Shown in pieces: positions 24,154 to 35,550 of a stretch of 64,000 nucleotides of DNA. The stretch is from Anaeramoeba flamelloides (taxonomy: Eukaryota > Metamonada > Anaeramoebidae). Each line of letters opens with the position of its first letter. Position 1 is the stretch's first letter. The notes beneath the pieces are model-generated. The model made no database searches. It was not told the DNA's origin and saw nothing but the letters and a program-made list of their open reading frames with translations. The DNA is taken from the NCBI GenBank assembly GCA_027625915.1, contig JANTQA010000015.1, positions 6,291,001 through 6,355,000 of the forward strand, given 5' to 3'. A program made the translations under genes and the position numbers.

Positions 24154-25172
24154 TGGAATGAAAAAAAAAAAAATTTAAAAAGTTATAAAATGAAAATGAA
24201 AATGACAATAAATTTTAAATTTTAAAAATACGATCGAGAAAAAGAAAGACCAAAGTTATTAAATCTCATCTAAACGAATCCGAATATTTTTCTTTTCCAG
24301 AGAGAATATGTTCCTATTTTAATTTTGTTTGTTACTTTTTTTTTTGTTGAAAATATTGGAGACTAATGGTGTTGATGGAGTTGTAACGAAAACAAATTTA
24401 GGTTCTTTTCCAATTTAGTTTTTTCTTATGCCTTATCGTAATTTAAATTTCAAGTACAAAATTTTCTAAGAAATGAGAAGTTTCACATAATCAAAGCATT
24501 TGTAAACACGAATATTCTTTTTTATTTCTGGCAAATTTTTTTTTTTTGATCTTTTTACAATTTTTACTCATTTGTCCAACAGTTTTCTATCAATTGTGTT
24601 TTCTGAAACAAACCACAATAATTTGAATTGAAAAAGACGAAAATTAATTTTGGTTAAGATTGCATAGATGGAAATTTGTTATTTGTTAATTACTAATAAA
24701 TTTTCAAAATGTATTCGCAAACCGAAATTAATTTTCTTTAAACACAGAAGTCATAAGACGTGTTCTCTGATTGATCATTTTCGATTACACCTCTGTTGTT
24801 CTTATTCTAATTAAATTGAAAAAATAAGATAAAATTTTACAAAGAAAAAAACTTTTTAGATCAAAAATTAGTGATCACAAAAATTTAAGAATAAATGAGA
24901 TTTACTGATCTCCCTTATTGAATGATTTGATTGAATCAAACCTACACTTATTCAAAATATTAAAGCTGAGAAAAATCAAGCGATTAGAAAACAAAAGTGG
25001 AAGATTTTTTTTGGAATTTTCAAAATTTAATCGTCTTAAAAACAAATATGATTTAACTCATGAAATTTTCAGGACTTAACAACCAACTCTTACAAGAGGA
25101 AATTTCATTTTTTCAGTTCAATTGAGAATAATTTGTAAAATTTCAAAAAATATATATTCTCGATAGACTTTT
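24154..25172. other. Intergenic, AT-rich, no gene seen
   Basis: Upstream flank of the PAS gene. No definite promoter element and no credible frame. Confidence 0.5.
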
Positions 25173-25788
25173 AAAAATTTACTTTATTGAGTAGCCATAG
25201 TCCCTTTTCAAACAGATACTGATCAAATATTCTAAATATATCAATTTCGACCCTTTGGTAAAGGTAGTAATTTAAAAAAAAAAACCAATCTGAAAAATCC
25301 ATAAGAGAAACTTATTGAAAATTAAAAATCTTTTTTTCTTTTTTAAATTGTTAAATAAGAATTATTTTGATCAAATTTAAAATGAAATGAATTGACTTTA
25401 ATTTAAGAAACATGTTTCGTTCTTATGAATTGTAAATCTTAAATAAAAAAAACATTTTTTGAAAAAATAAAATCAAAGTTCCTAATTGAAATATACAATT
25501 TTTCAATAATTAAAAAAAAAAGTAAAAGATCAGATCAAAAAAAGTCATATTTTATAAAAACAAATTTGATTAACTTAATAACTATTTTGGAAGAAAATTA
25601 TTATTTGTCTAAAGAATAATCATAAGGAAGTATATTGTTAATTTTCTGTCAGTTTCGTTTATTAATTTTTCAGATTTTTTTTTTTTTTAATTTCTACCTT
25701 TACCAAAGGGTCGAAATTGATATATTTAGAATATTTGATCAATATCTGTATTAAAATACCTATTTTTACTCAATAAAGTATATTTTAA
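25173..25788. repeat. Foldback repeat, about 615 bp
   Basis: The arms are about 115-125 bp. ACTTTATTGAGTAG, then GATCAAATATTCTAAATATA, TCAATTTCGACCCTTTGGTA and AAGGTAG on the left (25181-25275) recur as the reverse complement at 25695-25780. The loop is AT-rich and non-coding. A TA-target element is likely, but the exact ends are unsure. Confidence 0.82.
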
Positions 25789-26597
25789 TAATGCGTATCA
25801 TGGAATAGATTTTTGGAAATGTTTGTAATTATTTAACAACCCAGAAAAAATGAATTACTGTTTTTATGTTGGTAAGAAAGAATTATCATAAGGATTAAAA
25901 CTTAATATTGATATTTTCTGTATTTGGAATTTTCCCATAATAACTTAGAGAAGCTTCAAGTGGGTTGGAATTGAATATATATATATATTATTTTTACAAG
26001 ATAATATTTTCAAAAAACAAGAGAAATTATTTCTTGGTCACTTTCTAAAGTCTATTTCACTCAAAAGAGCCCAGCCAAAAATGAAAAATTCACTTTTTTT
26101 TGAAGTAATGACTAAACTTAGATTGTTTAGAAATAAGGAAAATAATAAACTTTATATTAGGGTCGACAATAATAAACGGAATAGATGAATAAACCATTAA
26201 TTTCAAAAAAAAAATAAATGTTAAAAAATTTTTAGGACTTTTTACTCTTTAATCTGACGAATCAAAATACCAAAATTTATTTTTCTTGTCGAGAATTTTT
26301 CATCAAAGCTCTTATGGTTAGAGAACTTAAGGTAATAAAGAAAAAATTGAAAATAAAAAATTCCAAAAATAGTTTAAAAATATAAAAATTCGGGTAGACA
26401 GTGCCCCACTCTTTGAAGTTGTGCCTATGTTTTTTTTAATTCAAATATATTGAGCAAAATCAAAGATTTTACTCTGTTCTTTTAAATTAAAAAAAACCTA
26501 ATGAGAGTGGAATGGTAATTTATTAATCATATTTTGTGGAAATTTATTTATTGCTGATAATATTTCTATCATGTTTTTACTTCTCCTGTTTCGGGTG
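25789..26597. other. Intergenic, no gene seen
   Basis: AT-rich stretch with a short (TA)n near 25976-25990; no credible frame or RNA. Confidence 0.45.
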
Positions 26598-26936
26598 ACG
26601 TGTCGCCAAGTGCCACCGAGTGCCTAGATTTTCTTGAGGTTTTCCATTTTATTTGTTAAGTTTTATAGGGTTTTTTGAGGTTTTCTATTTTATTAGTGAA
26701 GTGTTCTAGGTTTTTTTACTTTTTGAAATAAACCTAACGAAAATCTATTAAAATTTTCTGTTTATTTCGAAAAGTAAAAAAAGCTAACGAAAATCTATTG
26801 TTTTTCCAGATAAATAGAAAACTCAAAAAAACCCAACCAAAATCTATCGATTTTCCTAATAAAACAGAAAACCCCAAAAATACTCTAGAACACTTAAGAA
26901 ATAAAAGAGAAAACCACAAGAAAAACTAACAGCGTT
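26598..26936. repeat. Foldback of about 42-bp units, family FB-B, copy 1
   Basis: Each arm is built of units like TTGAGGTTTTCTATTTTATT + AGTGAAGTGTTCTAGG, repeated directly within an arm and inverted in the other arm. The ends read CAAGTGCCACCGAGTGCCTA at the left and CTAACAGCG at the right. A shorter copy in the opposite orientation lies at 57318-57466 with the same end words. Non-coding. Confidence 0.7.
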
Positions 26937-27224
26937 TTTTTTTTAATTTCAGATATTAAAATAAAATTTAAGAAATTTTCTTTTTATTTCTAAAATCAAA
27001 AAAAAAGATAATAGCGGATTTCCCGAATTAGAAAGAATTTAGCAAAACCAAGGTTTTTACACAAATCTATCAAATCCCGAAAAACCTAACAACAGTGGAT
27101 AATTTTTAATTTGTCCATGTAAATTATATAATATTTTTTACTTTAATATTTTAATTATAATTCTTCTTCTCCTTTTCATTTAGTAAATTTCTTCGATAAC
27201 TCCTTTCTCACAATAAATAAATAA

Positions 27225-30200
27225 AAATAAATAATTTTTTGGGACTTTTCATTGGAAAGTCTCGTGCAAAATTATCAATTTCTTTAGGAAATTAAAAGTG
27301 TTGATAACAAGGTTTTTGACTTGTAAATGTATGAACTTTAAAAGGGTATACAAATCATCACTTTTCTTCCTGTTAATTTTGAGTTACAAACTTTTTTTTT
27401 CAAATTTAATTTTTAAGAACAAATAAAAAAAGTAAAAAAGAAAAAAAGCAAAAAGCAAAATTCAAAAAAAAAAATTGAAATAAATGAGAAAAAATGATAA
27501 TGATCTAATAATTGAAATTTCAGTTTAAGAAGTAATGAATTAAACTCATATAATATGATTTATTTCTTTAATAAAACTGCCCCCCTTTGACTGAAAAAGA
27601 GTTTATTTTACACAATTAATTATTTATACATTTTAAGCCTTATTTTAAATCATTAATTTTTCTTTATTACCTTCCTTCTTTCAAAGATAGGATATCAGAT
27701 AAAAATTCGATTTATTCATGATAAAAACACATAATTTTTATTAACTTGATGTGATAACCCTTTTCTATACTTACAAAGATTAATTTTTTTTTATCAAAAA
27801 GGAAGAAGTTTCTTTTTGATCTGCAAAACAGAAAATAAATTTTCATTTTATTTCATTTAATTTTTTTAATTAAAAAATATTTTTTTTTGAGAATTTTGAT
27901 AAAATTCACAATGAAATAATTAGAATATTACTTATTATTACTTATTATTATTATTAAAATGAAGGTTCAAAAAAAAAATATATTGTTAATTTTTATTAAA
28001 AAATTTTTTTGAAGTAAAAAAAAAAAATGAGAAAAATGGGAACATAATTATTTTTCAATTGATTCGAATTCCAATTTTGGTAAATTCTTATTTTTTTAAC
28101 CATAGTAAATTCTATAGAAATATCTTTTCTTTAGGTATTTAAAACCCTTTCTGGGTATTTTAAGGTATACCAAGGGAGGTTTGGGTGGTTACGTGTATAC
28201 TAGAGTAGGTTTGGGTTGTTTGGATGATATGCCAGAGAATTTTTACTAGTATTCTGTAAATAAAAAACAATTAAGTAAACAATTCAACTTTTGCAACTTT
28301 CTTTAAGTGTAAAAAATAATATTTATCTTTGGTGGTTAAAAGTGGGTTTCAAACACATTTCAAAAAATATTTAGTATTGATCATTTCAGAATTTGGGACT
28401 TTCTGCTATATAAGTAATAAAATACTTCCAATCACAAACAAATATTTTTTATTTATCCACCCGAGCATTAAAAACCATTATAAACTTTTATACCAATAAT
28501 AATAATAAAGAAAACCTTCAAAAATAAGAAAAAATTCAATTTAACTAAATCCAAAATTTATTAATATACCCAGAAAAATTTTATAAAGAAAAAAAAATAC
28601 AACAATTTTTTTACAAATCCTATTCCTAATAAAAAATCTCCTTACAATATCAATTATTTTACATTCAAAATGTGTTTTATTTTAGATATAATATTAAATA
28701 GCAATTTTAATATTGTCTTAAGAACACGAAGTACCAAAATAAGTATATTTGTTGGTTTGAAATACTGATTTATGATAATTTACTTCCAATATTTTTTTAA
28801 TTACCCAGTGTTATGGAAACATTTTGAATTTATCATTTTTTGAGGGGTGTATAGCATTGAAAACAATAACAAACATAAAAATAATCCCTGGCAAGTTTTT
28901 TAATTGTTAAAATTATGAAATTGTTATTAATTTATGTTAAAAACATTTTTGTGGAACAAAACTTTGAAAATTATAATTCACCCATTAATAGAATGAAAAT
29001 TAATAAAAGTACACCTTTTCAAAACACTATTGGGAAAAGACAATAAAACCAGAAATAAAAATGTTATTGTCTAAAATCCTATCAAAACACTATAAAAACA
29101 CTATAATTTTTCACAAAAAAATTCTCTACTTATTCTATGGAACAATTAACAAGTATTCCATCGATACTCCCATTTCGATGAACTCTGGGTAGATATATTA
29201 CTGAGTTCATAAAAAAATTGGTTATATAAAATCTTTTTCAGTCAAAGGGACCCATATTTATTGAAGAAATCGATCATAATCTATGGGTTTAATTCATTAT
29301 TCTTCTCAAACGAAAATTTCAATTATTAGATCATAATCATTTTTTCTCATTTAGTAATTTTTTTTTAAATTTTTGCTTTTTGCTTTTTTTCTTTTTTACT
29401 TTTTTTATTTTTTTAAAAAATTAAAATTGAAAAAAAAAAGTATGAAACCCCAAATTAACATTAAGAAAAGTGAGTTTTTATATACCCTTTTAAAATTCAT
29501 ATATTTACAAGTCAAAAACCTTATTCTAAATAATTTTAATTTTCTAAAGAAATTGAGAAATTTACATGAGACGTTCGACTGTAAGTATAACATGCAAAAA
29601 TTTGCAAAATGCTAAAATTTGCAAAACTTTATTAATATTATTCTAAAGATTGTAGGTGAATTGAATTGGACTCTCAGAGGCTTGTAACATTTCAATACGT
29701 TACTTCATGATAGTTGAAAAATGTTAGGAAATGTCATAGCTATGACAATTTTTAATTGTGTAACATTAGTAAATTCCATTAAACCAAAATTGCCATAACT
29801 ATGATATTTCGGAAAAATCCAGAAAATAGCAAGTAATACTCACCAGTACCTTATCTTACCCTACCCAATACAAATCAGCGGTTTTTCTATGTATCAAAAA
29901 CCAAAATACATTGGTTCGGACTTACGTACCTTACCTACCCTAAATATATAATATGTAAATATACTATCTAAAAAAAAATGTCATAGTTATGACAATTTCG
30001 GACGAATGACATTTACTAATGTTACACAATTAAAAAATTGTCATAACAATGGAATTTACTAATGTTACACAATTAAAAATTGTCATAGCTATGACATTTC
30101 CTAACATTTTATTACAATTGTGTAGCAATAAACAGGAAGACTACAAGCCTCTGAGAGTCCAATTCAATTCACCTACAATCTTTAGAATAATATTAATAAA

Positions 30201-30285
30201 GTTTTGCAAATTTTTGTATTTTGCAATAATTTGCAAGTTCTTTCAACTCCCGAGACGTTCCAATGAAAGGCGCACAAAAATTTTT
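27225..30285. mobile_element. Long inverted-repeat structure with a nested insertion
   Basis: The left arm, about 27230-27607, matches the reverse complement of 29218-29576 plus 30252-30285. Shared blocks include CAATTTCTTTAG, GGTTTTTGACTTGTAAAT, GATCTAATAATTGAAATTT and CCCTTTGACTGAAAAAGA. The right arm is interrupted by the 675-bp element at 29577-30251. Internal 27608-29217 is AT-rich without credible frames. Either it is one element of about 2.4 kb with 370-bp TIRs, or two opposed ends of a Tc1/mariner family: the inner ends AAACTCTTTTTCAGTCAAAG resemble the TIR at 58701. Confidence 0.75.
29577..30251. mobile_element. Mutator-like palindromic element, 675 bp, 9-bp TSD
   Basis: It is flanked by perfect direct repeats GAGACGTTC (29568-29576 and 30252-30260). 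Its arms of about 130 bp are inverted copies (for example CTTTATTAATATTATTCTAA and GAATTGGACTCTCAGAGGCT). The inner part repeats ATGTCATAGCTATGACATTT-like palindromes and AATTTTTAATTGTGTAACAT. The 9-bp duplication and long arms fit Mutator-like MITEs. The uninterrupted arm at 27230-27607 shows the empty site (CATTGGAAAGTCTCGTGC-like), which confirms the insertion. No transposase frame. Confidence 0.87.
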
Positions 30286-30634
30286 TTAACATTTTTTTTA
30301 TTTTGAAATTTATGGTTTGTTCTGGTATTTCTATTATGATTATCTACTCTAATATGTAGTATATTGTTTCTCATATTTCTAAACAATCCAAGTTTGGTTG
30401 ATTCTTAAAAATAAAGTGAATTTTTCATTTTGTGTTGTACCACTTTATCTGAAATGGTGTTTATAAAAAGGATTTTATTTAAAATATTTACAATTATACA
30501 AAGCAATTTTCCGAATATTAACAATGAAAAATGGTTTCCAGGGATTATTTTCATTTTAGTTATTTTTTGTTAATACTCACATTTTTAATTTGGTGTCTAC
30601 TCTTTTGAATGGCCTTTACTAAGACATTTCGATA

Positions 30635-30857
30635 CTATTTGTTGCAAAATAAATTGAACAAAATTTTCATTCCGCTTTCTAAAAAAAAAGATTTTAAAAA
30701 TCAAGTAACATTTCAATTTTTAATTCCATAAATAGCTTTAAATTATTAAAACCAATTTAGAATTGGGTTCTTTGATGATTGTATTCTCATTCAGAACGGA
30801 GCTTTTTTTTAGGAAAGCTGAATGAAAATTTTGATCTCTTTATTTTACAATTCACAG
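30635..30857. repeat. Palindromic MITE, family M2, copy B (223 bp)
   Basis: It starts CTATTTGTTGCAAAATAAAT and the inverse of its right end starts CTGTGAATTGTAAAATAAAG. Both lead to AAAATTTTCATTC(A/C)GCTTTC. TA lies on both sides. Homologous to 13541-13760. Confidence 0.82.
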
Positions 30858-30860
30858 TAT

Positions 30861-31819
30861 TTAATATCCACACATGAGAGCTGAATCAAATTCTCACCAA
30901 TGATGGGGATTTGAATATACCGATTATAGACAATTATTTTGTATTAGATGTCAGCACAGGTATTTTCCCTTAATAATATTTATTAAAAGATCTCAGAATG
31001 AAAATTCTGTGGCTTTTATCTCATTTATTTTTATAGATCAACCTGGTTTTATTTTGGAAATTCTTTAATAATGACCCAATTTTGATAAAATTTTATATTT
31101 GATTTTATTATCTCAAATACAACTAGAATTATACGAATAAAAATTCCAGGACTATTGTCTCTTCAAACTATTAATTAAAGGAGTTTTATTGTCAAAATAA
31201 TACCTTTTGCCAATCTCAAAAAAATTCGAATAATTTGGATTCTTAGATTTCTGAAATAATTCTTTTTTATATACTAATTCAATTTCATCTTAATAGAATT
31301 GATTTTGGGTCAGTTATTTAACTAAAATTCACTTTTTAAATTTATTTGTCAAATTAAAAACTTTTTAAAATTCAACCATAATTTTTGACAAATAAAAAAA
31401 TCAAAAGAAAAGAAATTTCCAAAGAGAGACAATATAAATGATCTCCAAAACTCACACCCAACAACAACTATAACAACACACCTCTTTAAATATTGCTTTA
31501 GTTTTGAAAATATTTCCAAAGATAAGATAAATTATTACCTAATGAAGAAACACTCAAAATTGAAAATTGAAGAACAACATTTTGAGGTTACAAAAAACTT
31601 TACAGACTGTTAGGATCAGAACTTTAAAAAAATAAACTCAGACAAACATTCTTCTCTTTTTTAATATAACAAATTAAATCTAAATAGAGGAAAAATAAAG
31701 CACAAATTTTTAATCGAGGTCATTTCTATTTGTTCTCTGAAAATTACAGTTTAAAATCTTCTACAATAGTTAAAATAAAGCGTATAAAAAAAATTTAAAG
31801 CGTCTTTCAAAATTAAAAG
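30861..31819. other. Intergenic, no gene seen
   Basis: AT-rich stretch with short chance frames and no recognisable structure. Confidence 0.45.
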
Positions 31820-32275
31820 CCTGTTTTTTTGTTATAGAAGACCTATACATTAACCAATCAAAGAAACCAATAATAAACCCTAAAAAAATATGCTAGTGGT
31901 TTCTTAAAGTTCTATTATTTAATACGAAATTCGAAAAATGAAAGGATCAAATCGGAAAATTTATCTCAAAAAATAGAGTAATTTTTAAGATAATAATTTT
32001 AAAAACCTTGAAAATAATTAAGAAAATTATGAATATTACAGAAATATTTTAAACAAATTGCATTCATAATTTAGTTTTTTAAGAAAATATCAAGCAGTTT
32101 ACTTTCAAAATTGATTTGAACTTAGGTATACTATTGGGTAGTTGATCGGATGTTGCCTTGGTAGAAGAAGAAAAAAAAGCACGTTTTATATTTTGAAACA
32201 CGGATTATAGTGTTTGTGCACGCATTATTTTGATCACAGTATTTCTTTTTTACTTGGTGTTTCTGATGAAATAAC
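31820..32275 (+). repeat. Dispersed repeat R3, copy 1 (about 450 bp)
   Basis: Shares collinear blocks with 35102-35550: TTTTTTTGTTATAGAAGA, AGTGGTTTCTTAAAGTTCTA, TTATCTCAAAAAATAGAG, TTTCAAAAATTGATTTGAA-like, TAGGTATACTATTGGGTAG, and a tail GCATTATTTT..ATCAC.GTATT. A third, partial copy is at 61985-62340. No inverted ends were seen, so it is not of the MITE type. A SINE-like or old transposon origin is possible but unproven. Confidence 0.75.
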
Positions 32276-32770
32276 TACTTGTTCTTTTATAGACAAGTAT
32301 TTGAAATTTCAAATCGGATCAAAGTTCCTATTGATTATCTTTTTATTTCAATTCTCAAAATCTGGCTTTTGTTTTGGATTCCAATCTTAAACAACAGAGG
32401 TCAGAAAAATAAGCCCAAACAAAATAAATTCAAGTTTACAGTAATTACAATGTCTTTCTTTTCAAACACTTATATGAAACTAGAAAAATATGAAAAATGA
32501 ACTGAAAATTGTTTCCCTTTTTTTTTATCCAAATACCAGTAAAGAACAACAGAAATGAATTTTTCAAATAACCACGTGATTTGTTCAGAAAAGTATCGAA
32601 CGTATTTCAAAGCACCCATTTATTCTAAACATTAACCAACACACATCTAAACTGCGAAATTTGAAAAAATTTGCTTTTTTAACAGACAATTTAATAACCA
32701 GGATATCGAAATAATCACACACAAAAAGATTCAAAAGCGAAAAACTAATCACTCATTTTTGTCTTGGATA

Positions 32771-33066
32771 GTTGTTGGTGTATGCCTCTTCAATCTGTAA
32801 TCCTTTTGGAAAGACTATTAGCTATATTGGATGATATTTAGGAATTGTATATTTTCTGTGGCAATGTTGAAGCTCATCCTTTGTATGTTGAGAATTAACA
32901 AGGGGGGTTCCGCGTAAGTGTTACCTCACTGGTTACTAAAAACAGACGTATGGGTCAGGCAAGTAAATTGAGCAGCCAATAGTCTGTGTTTTCATAAGTG
33001 CAAAGATACTTGAGCCGAGTTGTTCCGCTTTAAATCCCTGCCTTTTCGGGTTCCAAACTTTATGGT

Positions 33067-33070
<4 letters not shown>
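32771..33070 (+). ncRNA. Signal recognition particle (7SL) RNA
   Basis: RNA part of the particle that targets secretory proteins to the ER. Helix 8 is diagnostic: a stem AACAGAC/GTCTGTG closes the internal loops GGTCAGG (32953-32959) and AGCAGCC (32971-32977) around a CAA-GTAAA-TTG tip. This is the SRP54-binding core conserved from bacterial 4.5S to human 7SL. Upstream, the Alu-domain region carries GGTGTATGCCTC and CTGTAATCC near the 5' end, like human GCGUGCCUGUAGUCCC. Between them GTAAGTG..CACTGGTTAC can form helix 6. The region is GC-richer than its surroundings and ends in 32 T from 33069, a strong Pol III terminator. The length, about 298 nt, fits eukaryotic 7SL. The 5' end is set by analogy and may be off by several bases. 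The frame on the opposite strand here is spurious. Confidence 0.87.

Positions 33071-33100
<30 letters not shown>
33069..33100 (+). terminator. Poly-T Pol III terminator of the SRP RNA gene
   Basis: About 32 consecutive T directly follow the SRP RNA. Pol III stops at four or more T, so this is far longer than needed. Confidence 0.75.
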
Positions 33101-33103
<3 letters not shown>

Positions 33104-33916
33104 ATTCTTTTTGATGTTAGAATTCACACCCACCAGCTAAGAATATGGCTCTCTTTTTTAGACTTTATCTAAATCTTTTGCTTTTTCTTGTTCTGATTTT
33201 TTTTTTATTTTTTTCTTCTTTCTTTGATATAACCAAATAAATTAATGACACCGATAATTAACAAACAAAATATTCTCCTTTTCCTAAGTTGTGTGTTTGA
33301 TTGTTTTAAATTCTGATCAAAGATCCAACCACAAACAAAAAAACAGCAATTAGAAGAAATTTATGTTTTTTAGTAAACAAACAAACAAACCAGCACCACT
33401 GTTGTTCTCTTTTATTAAATCTTCGAGGGCTTTGTATATTGTTGGTTTTTCTTTTTTCTTAAAAAGAAAATTGTTTGGGTGGAAATAACCAAATTGTGCT
33501 AAAATTTTCTACAATTTCGTGTTATGAAGAACTCACCACGATCCAAAAAGTATAAAAGCAGGTGAAAACAAAAGACCTCACATCTAATTTAACACAAACT
33601 TATTTGAGTCTCTCAACAAGTTTCTTTTTATTTTGGATCAAAAAAAAAACAAACAAAAAAGCAATTTATTTTTTGGCTTCTGATGATAATATTCTCTTTT
33701 GAACATCAATTCTGTCGAAATTTATTCGCAAACGGTTTTTTAGTCCTCTCCTTTATGGAAGGGTAGGGCAATTTATGATAGGTTTGTGAATTTTAAAAAC
33801 TTGATTACTGGTATTTGAAAAATTCATTTCTGTTGTTCTTTACTGGTATTTGGATAATAACGGTGGAAACAATTGTCCACTTATTTTTTACTATTTTTCT
33901 TTTTTTTTTGGACTAG
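33101..33916. other. Intergenic, no gene seen
   Basis: 3' flank of the SRP RNA gene with no credible frame. A (AAAC)n-like stretch lies near 33376-33392. Confidence 0.4.
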
Positions 33917-34324
33917 AAATTACAACCTTCTTCTTTGAGAACTCTATTTAGAAAAAGAAAAATAAGGAGCACAAAGTGAAAATTTTTCACCATTTAATCC
34001 TTGTGTTTGAATAATAAAAGGAAAAAATTTTTGTATCAAACCTTTTTCTTCATTTTTCCAAGAAACCTCTACAAGAAATAGTTTGAAATATATCTTTGTT
34101 TTATTTCTTATCCTGTTTATTCTTTTATTGTTGTAACATTTGTGTGTCTTGGGTGGACTAAGAATCTGTAAATGAAAAGAGTTCAGAATTGAAAAAAAAT
34201 TCACAAGCTTAAATTTTAATTCTTTGTAATTTCAAGCACAACGATTAAATGGTGAAAAATTTTCACTTTGTGCTCCTTATTTTTCTTTTTCTAAATAGAG
34301 TCCTCAAATCGAAGGTTGTAATTT
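33917..34324. repeat. Foldback element with about 90-bp near-perfect arms
   Basis: AAATTACAACCTTC, then ACTCTATTTAGAAAAAGAAA, AATAAGGAGCACAAAGTGAA and AATTTTTCACCATTTAATC on the left are almost identical to the inverse of 34240-34324. The near-perfect arms suggest recent origin or arm homogenisation. The frame at 33944-34204 only traverses the arm. Confidence 0.85.
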
Positions 34325-34453
34325 GTGATCTATGTGAAAAAACAAAAAAGAAAATTGAACTGTAAATTTTTAATAATTTACAACTATTGTACTTTAGAAT
34401 ACACACCCTAATTATTCAAAGAAAAGATCAAAAAAATATATTTTTATAAGGTA

Positions 34454-34890
34454 CTCAAGTGTCATAAGGATGATCTAAAATAAAGCCATGATTTAGGTCT
34501 TATGGTTTAAAACAATGATATATTAGACTCTTTAATTCTTGAGATCCAGAAGAACTCTAAAATTTTGAAATTTTCCGAATTGGAAATTTTGAATTGTAAG
34601 TTGATAGTAAAATCTAAAAGCCAAAAATTTTTCTTCCAAGTCTAGAATTAACAAGTTTCCAATAAAAACATCTGAAAAAAGGTGCTTGTAAGAAACATGG
34701 TTAGGTTGCGGTTTTTAACTACCATCTCCAAATTACCATCAAAATTCTTTTTCAGTCAAAATTACTTTTCCAAAAGTTTCAAAATTTTAGAGTTATTCTG
34801 GATCTCAAGATATAAAGAGTCGAATATATCATTGCTTTAAACCACAAGACTCCCACAGTGACTTTATTTTAGATAATCCTGAATAAACTG
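34454..34890. repeat. Palindromic MITE, 437 bp, TA-flanked
   Basis: The arms are about 130 bp. ATCTAAAATAAAG, ACAATGATATATTAGACTCT, TTGAGATCCAGAAGAACTCT and AAAATTTTGAAA on the left are mirrored at 34770-34890. TA flanks both ends (34452-34453 and 34891-34892). Confidence 0.82.
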
Positions 34891-35101
34891 TAATAATGTT
34901 TTTTTAAAGAATTTGTTTTAGTGAATATATTCATCTTAAATTGATCAGAATCTTGTTACTCCCAACTCTTGATTCACTATTTTGGTTCCACAAACCCCCA
35001 GAATCTTTTACTAAAAATCGAAAAAATTGAAAATATATCAACATATTACTGTTGTCAAAATAAAGGGTGCAGTAAATTTTTAATAGGGTTCAAAATAAAA
35101 A

Positions 35102-35550
35102 ACGTGTTTTTTTGTTATAGAAGAAGATCAATACATCAACCGATCAATGAAACCAACAATTAACCCTAATTAAATATGATAGTGGTTTCTTAAAGTTCTA
35201 TTATTTTAATAAAGATATTCAATAATAATTCAGGATCAAAATGCAAAAGTTATCTCAAAAAATAGAGCAAATTTTTGGAGTAAAATTTTTCGCATCAAAA
35301 AAACAAAACAATTTAAAAAAATTGCTAATATTACGAAAAATTTTCAACTAATTGTATTAATAATTAAAATATTACTTAAAATATAAAGGGACTTACTTTC
35401 AAAATTGATTTGAATTTAGGTATACTATTGGGTAGTAAATTTGGATGTCGCCTTTGAACAACAAGAAAAAAAAGTTCAGATTATATTTTGAAAAAGGGAT
35501 CATAGTTGTTGTGTATGCATTATTTTAATCACTGTATTTATTTTTTTAGT
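35102..35550 (+). repeat. Dispersed repeat R3, copy 2 (about 450 bp)
   Basis: Collinear with 31820-32275 in the same orientation, with clear divergence. Shared words include AGTGGTTTCTTAAAGTTCTA and TAGGTATACTATTGGGTAGT, plus the tail TGCATTATTTTAATCACTGT. The frame at 34969-35163 overlaps its start and shows no known domain. Confidence 0.75.

Noticed and set aside
29373-30306. Frames across the inverted-repeat structure
   Set aside because: They run through the arms and the nested palindrome and have no protein likeness.
32936-33133. Minus-strand frame with a poly-Lys run
   Set aside because: It lies over the SRP RNA gene and its poly-T terminator.
33917-34324. Possible viral or LTR termini because of the long near-perfect repeats
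   Set aside because: The repeats are inverted, not direct, and no coding remnant is present; a foldback DNA element explains them.
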